The notes under the pieces are model-generated. The model was given only the letters and a program-made list of their open reading frames with translations, was not told the DNA's origin and ran no database searches. The position numbers and the translations under genes are program-made. From Thalassotalea euphylliae (GTDB lineage Bacteria; Pseudomonadota; Gammaproteobacteria; Enterobacterales; Alteromonadaceae), in the NCBI RefSeq assembly GCF_003390375.1, contig NZ_QUOT01000001.1:2170001-2234000 (forward strand): a stretch of DNA of 64,000 bases. Direction: 5' to 3'. Shown here in pieces: positions 62,474-64,000 of the stretch (positions are counted from its first letter, which is position 1; every line of letters begins with the position of its first letter).

Positions 62474-64000
62474 TTATGCCTGTTTACGTACCGGTAATTT
62501 TATTATGTTAGCACGCTCATTGTAATACTTATTCTGGTATCGGGAAGTGTCTATGCTTTCACTCTGATTAATCACTATCCCCTCAATGGGTGCTTTCACT
62601 TGGTTAAGCATTCTTAACCCAGAAGTAATTTGTTCACGTTTAGTTTTAGTACCATGCACCACATAAAGCACACTTTCCACCAAACGAGAGATAATCACAG
62701 CATCGCTCACCGCATTAACGGGTGGTGTCTCGATAATAATGCGATCGTAGAAATTACCAAACACTTTGATCAGCATATCAAAGCGCTTCATCGACAAAAA
62801 TGCTAATGGGTTAGCAGGTGAGATACCTGAGGTTAGAATATCTAATTTGGCATGTTTGTCTCTAACAATGCACTCATTTATCTGGTGCGTTTTCGCCAAT
62901 AAGTTTGATAAGCCCGGACGGAAAGGATCTAAGTTAAGGTTTTTAGCTACCGTTGGGTGACGCATATCGGCTTCTATCAGCAACACCTTTTCCATTTCGC
63001 TGTAAGAACGCGCAAGGTGAAGTGCCACAGTGGACTTGCCTTCATTCGGCACAGAAGATGTAACGGCAATCACCTTAGGTGGTTTTTTCTCGCTATTAAA
63101 TAATAACGAGGTGCGCAATGTACGAACCGCCTCGACAAAGCGATTATCAGTGATGTACTTATCTTCACCTTTGTTGGTACGCTGTTTAAACCGAGGCAGT
63201 ACCGCTAATACTGGCGCTTCATTAAAGCTTTCAAGTTTTCGTCGAGAATTTAAAGTATCAACCAATAACTCTCTCATCACAATGTAAATAGAAATAGCAA
63301 TAAAAGAGAGCACAAAGCTGATAGCGACAAATAACGACTTGCGTGGTGAGAATGGTGACTTTGGAATAATGGCTTTATCCAGAAAACGTACGTAAAACGT
63401 TGCTGTGTAGTTGCCCATTGCGTCTGTTTCTTTTAAACGCACAAGGTAGCTATTATACAATTCTTTATTCGTTTCTACTTCACGCTGGAGTTGAGAGAAT
63501 TGATTTTTTAGTCGGCTCAAACGAAGAAAGTCAGACTTGGCTTTCGCTAGACGCTGCTTAGTCGCCTTAACCTTTTCAATAGTCGTTAGATAATCTTTTT
63601 CTATTGACTGTACTCGTGTATTAATTTGCTCACGAATTCTTAATTGTAGTGTTGTTAATTCGGTATCTACCGCAATGCGTTTAGGATGCTTGGGGCCATA
63701 GCGGCGCGACAACTCAGACAATTTTCGACTAACTCGCTCTTCATTGCTTTTGAGCTGCAAGTAGGTGCTATTGGTATTAATCTCTTTAAGGCCAGCTAGC
63801 TTTTCTGGTTCATTGATATGCTTTTCAATGAATAGGTGCGTCACCTTCAAATCATCAAGTGCTTTCTCAGCCGCTATACTCTCCGCGGTTAAGGCGCCAA
63901 TTTCATCACTTACAAGGCCTGAAATACCATTAACATCGACCAAACCTTCTGCTTCTATAAAGTTCTGTAAAGCAAGCTCAGAAGATTCTAGCTTTTTCCC
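62474..64000 (-). CDS. Wzc-like polysaccharide co-polymerase and tyrosine autokinase (5' end outside)
   Basis: The gene enters from the right edge; 508 residues of the C-terminal part are visible. A long coiled-coil periplasmic region (visible residues about 30-210) is followed by a membrane helix (about 225-243, VAISFVLSFIAISIYIVM) and a BY-kinase domain. Walker A is VPNEGKST. Walker A' is IEADMR and Walker B is IIETPP, each with Glu in place of the common Asp. The C-terminal tail has a Tyr cluster (RYQNKYYNE) for autophosphorylation. It controls chain length and export of an exopolysaccharide whose genes must lie further right. Confidence 0.9.
   Translation of the reverse strand, partial: GKKLESSELALQNFIEAEGLVDVNGISGLVSDEIGALTAESIAAEKALDDLKVTHLFIEKHINEPEKLAGLKEINTNSTYLQLKSNEERVSRKLSELSRRYGPKHPKRIAVDTELTTLQLRIREQINTRVQSIEKDYLTTIEKVKATKQRLAKAKSDFLRLSRLKNQFSQLQREVETNKELYNSYLVRLKETDAMGNYTATFYVRFLDKAIIPKSPFSPRKSLFVAISFVLSFIAISIYIVMRELLVDTLNSRRKLESFNEAPVLAVLPRFKQRTNKGEDKYITDNRFVEAVRTLRTSLLFNSEKKPPKVIAVTSSVPNEGKSTVALHLARSYSEMEKVLLIEADMRHPTVAKNLNLDPFRPGLSNLLAKTHQINECIVRDKHAKLDILTSGISPANPLAFLSMKRFDMLIKVFGNFYDRIIIETPPVNAVSDAVIISRLVESVLYVVHGTKTKREQITSGLRMLNQVKAPIEGIVINQSESIDTSRYQNKYYNERANIIKLPVRKQA

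Overview
The window comes from a moderately AT-rich gammaproteobacterium, most likely a marine member of the Alteromonadales (Colwellia/Thalassotalea/Pseudoalteromonas-like). This is judged from the protein sequences and from the order tRNA(Thr-Tyr-Gly-Thr)-tufB, secE-nusG, rplKAJL-rpoBC, rpsLG-fusA-tufA, S10-spc-alpha. No database search could be run, so the genus is an inference.

Nearly the whole translation and transcription superoperon lies on the minus strand. Read from right to left it is: a truncated Wzc-like capsule or exopolysaccharide kinase (62474-64000), murB-birA-coaX, four tRNAs and tufB (57728-59389), tRNA-Trp-secE-nusG (54154-55277), rplK-rplA, rplJ-rplL, rpoB-rpoC, rpsL-rpsG-fusA-tufA (37814-42389), the S10 operon (25655-30599), the spc operon (9294-14780) and the alpha operon (6283-9143). 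Matches to known control elements are visible: promoters with G/C-rich discriminators, an alpha-operon (S4) leader, S10 and L10 leader regions, and terminators.

The superoperon is opened at three joints by unrelated genes. (1) Between tufB and secE lie a prolyl-4-hydroxylase-like 2OG-Fe(II) oxygenase and a YrbL-like protein. (2) Between tufA and rpsJ lie a TonB-domain protein, a cNMP-binding protein, a second EF-G (fusA2) and a RecQ helicase. (3) Between S17 and L14, exactly at the S10/spc operon boundary, lies a segment of about 10.9 kb. It holds a phosphate-binding/OmpA fusion protein with a two-repeat partner, a glycosyltransferase, an OsmC-YcaO fusion, a DUF2145 protein, a small exported protein, a helix-turn-helix regulator, a YiaA-type membrane protein and a sugar-binding-protein gene broken by one in-frame amber codon. 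The left end (1-6010) carries a yhfA-like OsmC protein, an exported HExxH protein, prkB, and a di-heme cytochrome c peroxidase followed by a hybrid histidine kinase.

The most unusual structure is a tandem array of degenerate copies of the 3' end of tuf (last codons, stop region and terminator) downstream of both EF-Tu genes: three extra copies at tufA and two at tufB. The order of copy types matches at the two loci. The closest analogy I know is the E. coli tyrT/rtT repeat, where copies of a tRNA 3' end follow the tRNA gene. The EF-Tu hydroxylation hypothesis for the oxygenase beside tufB is the second point worth testing.
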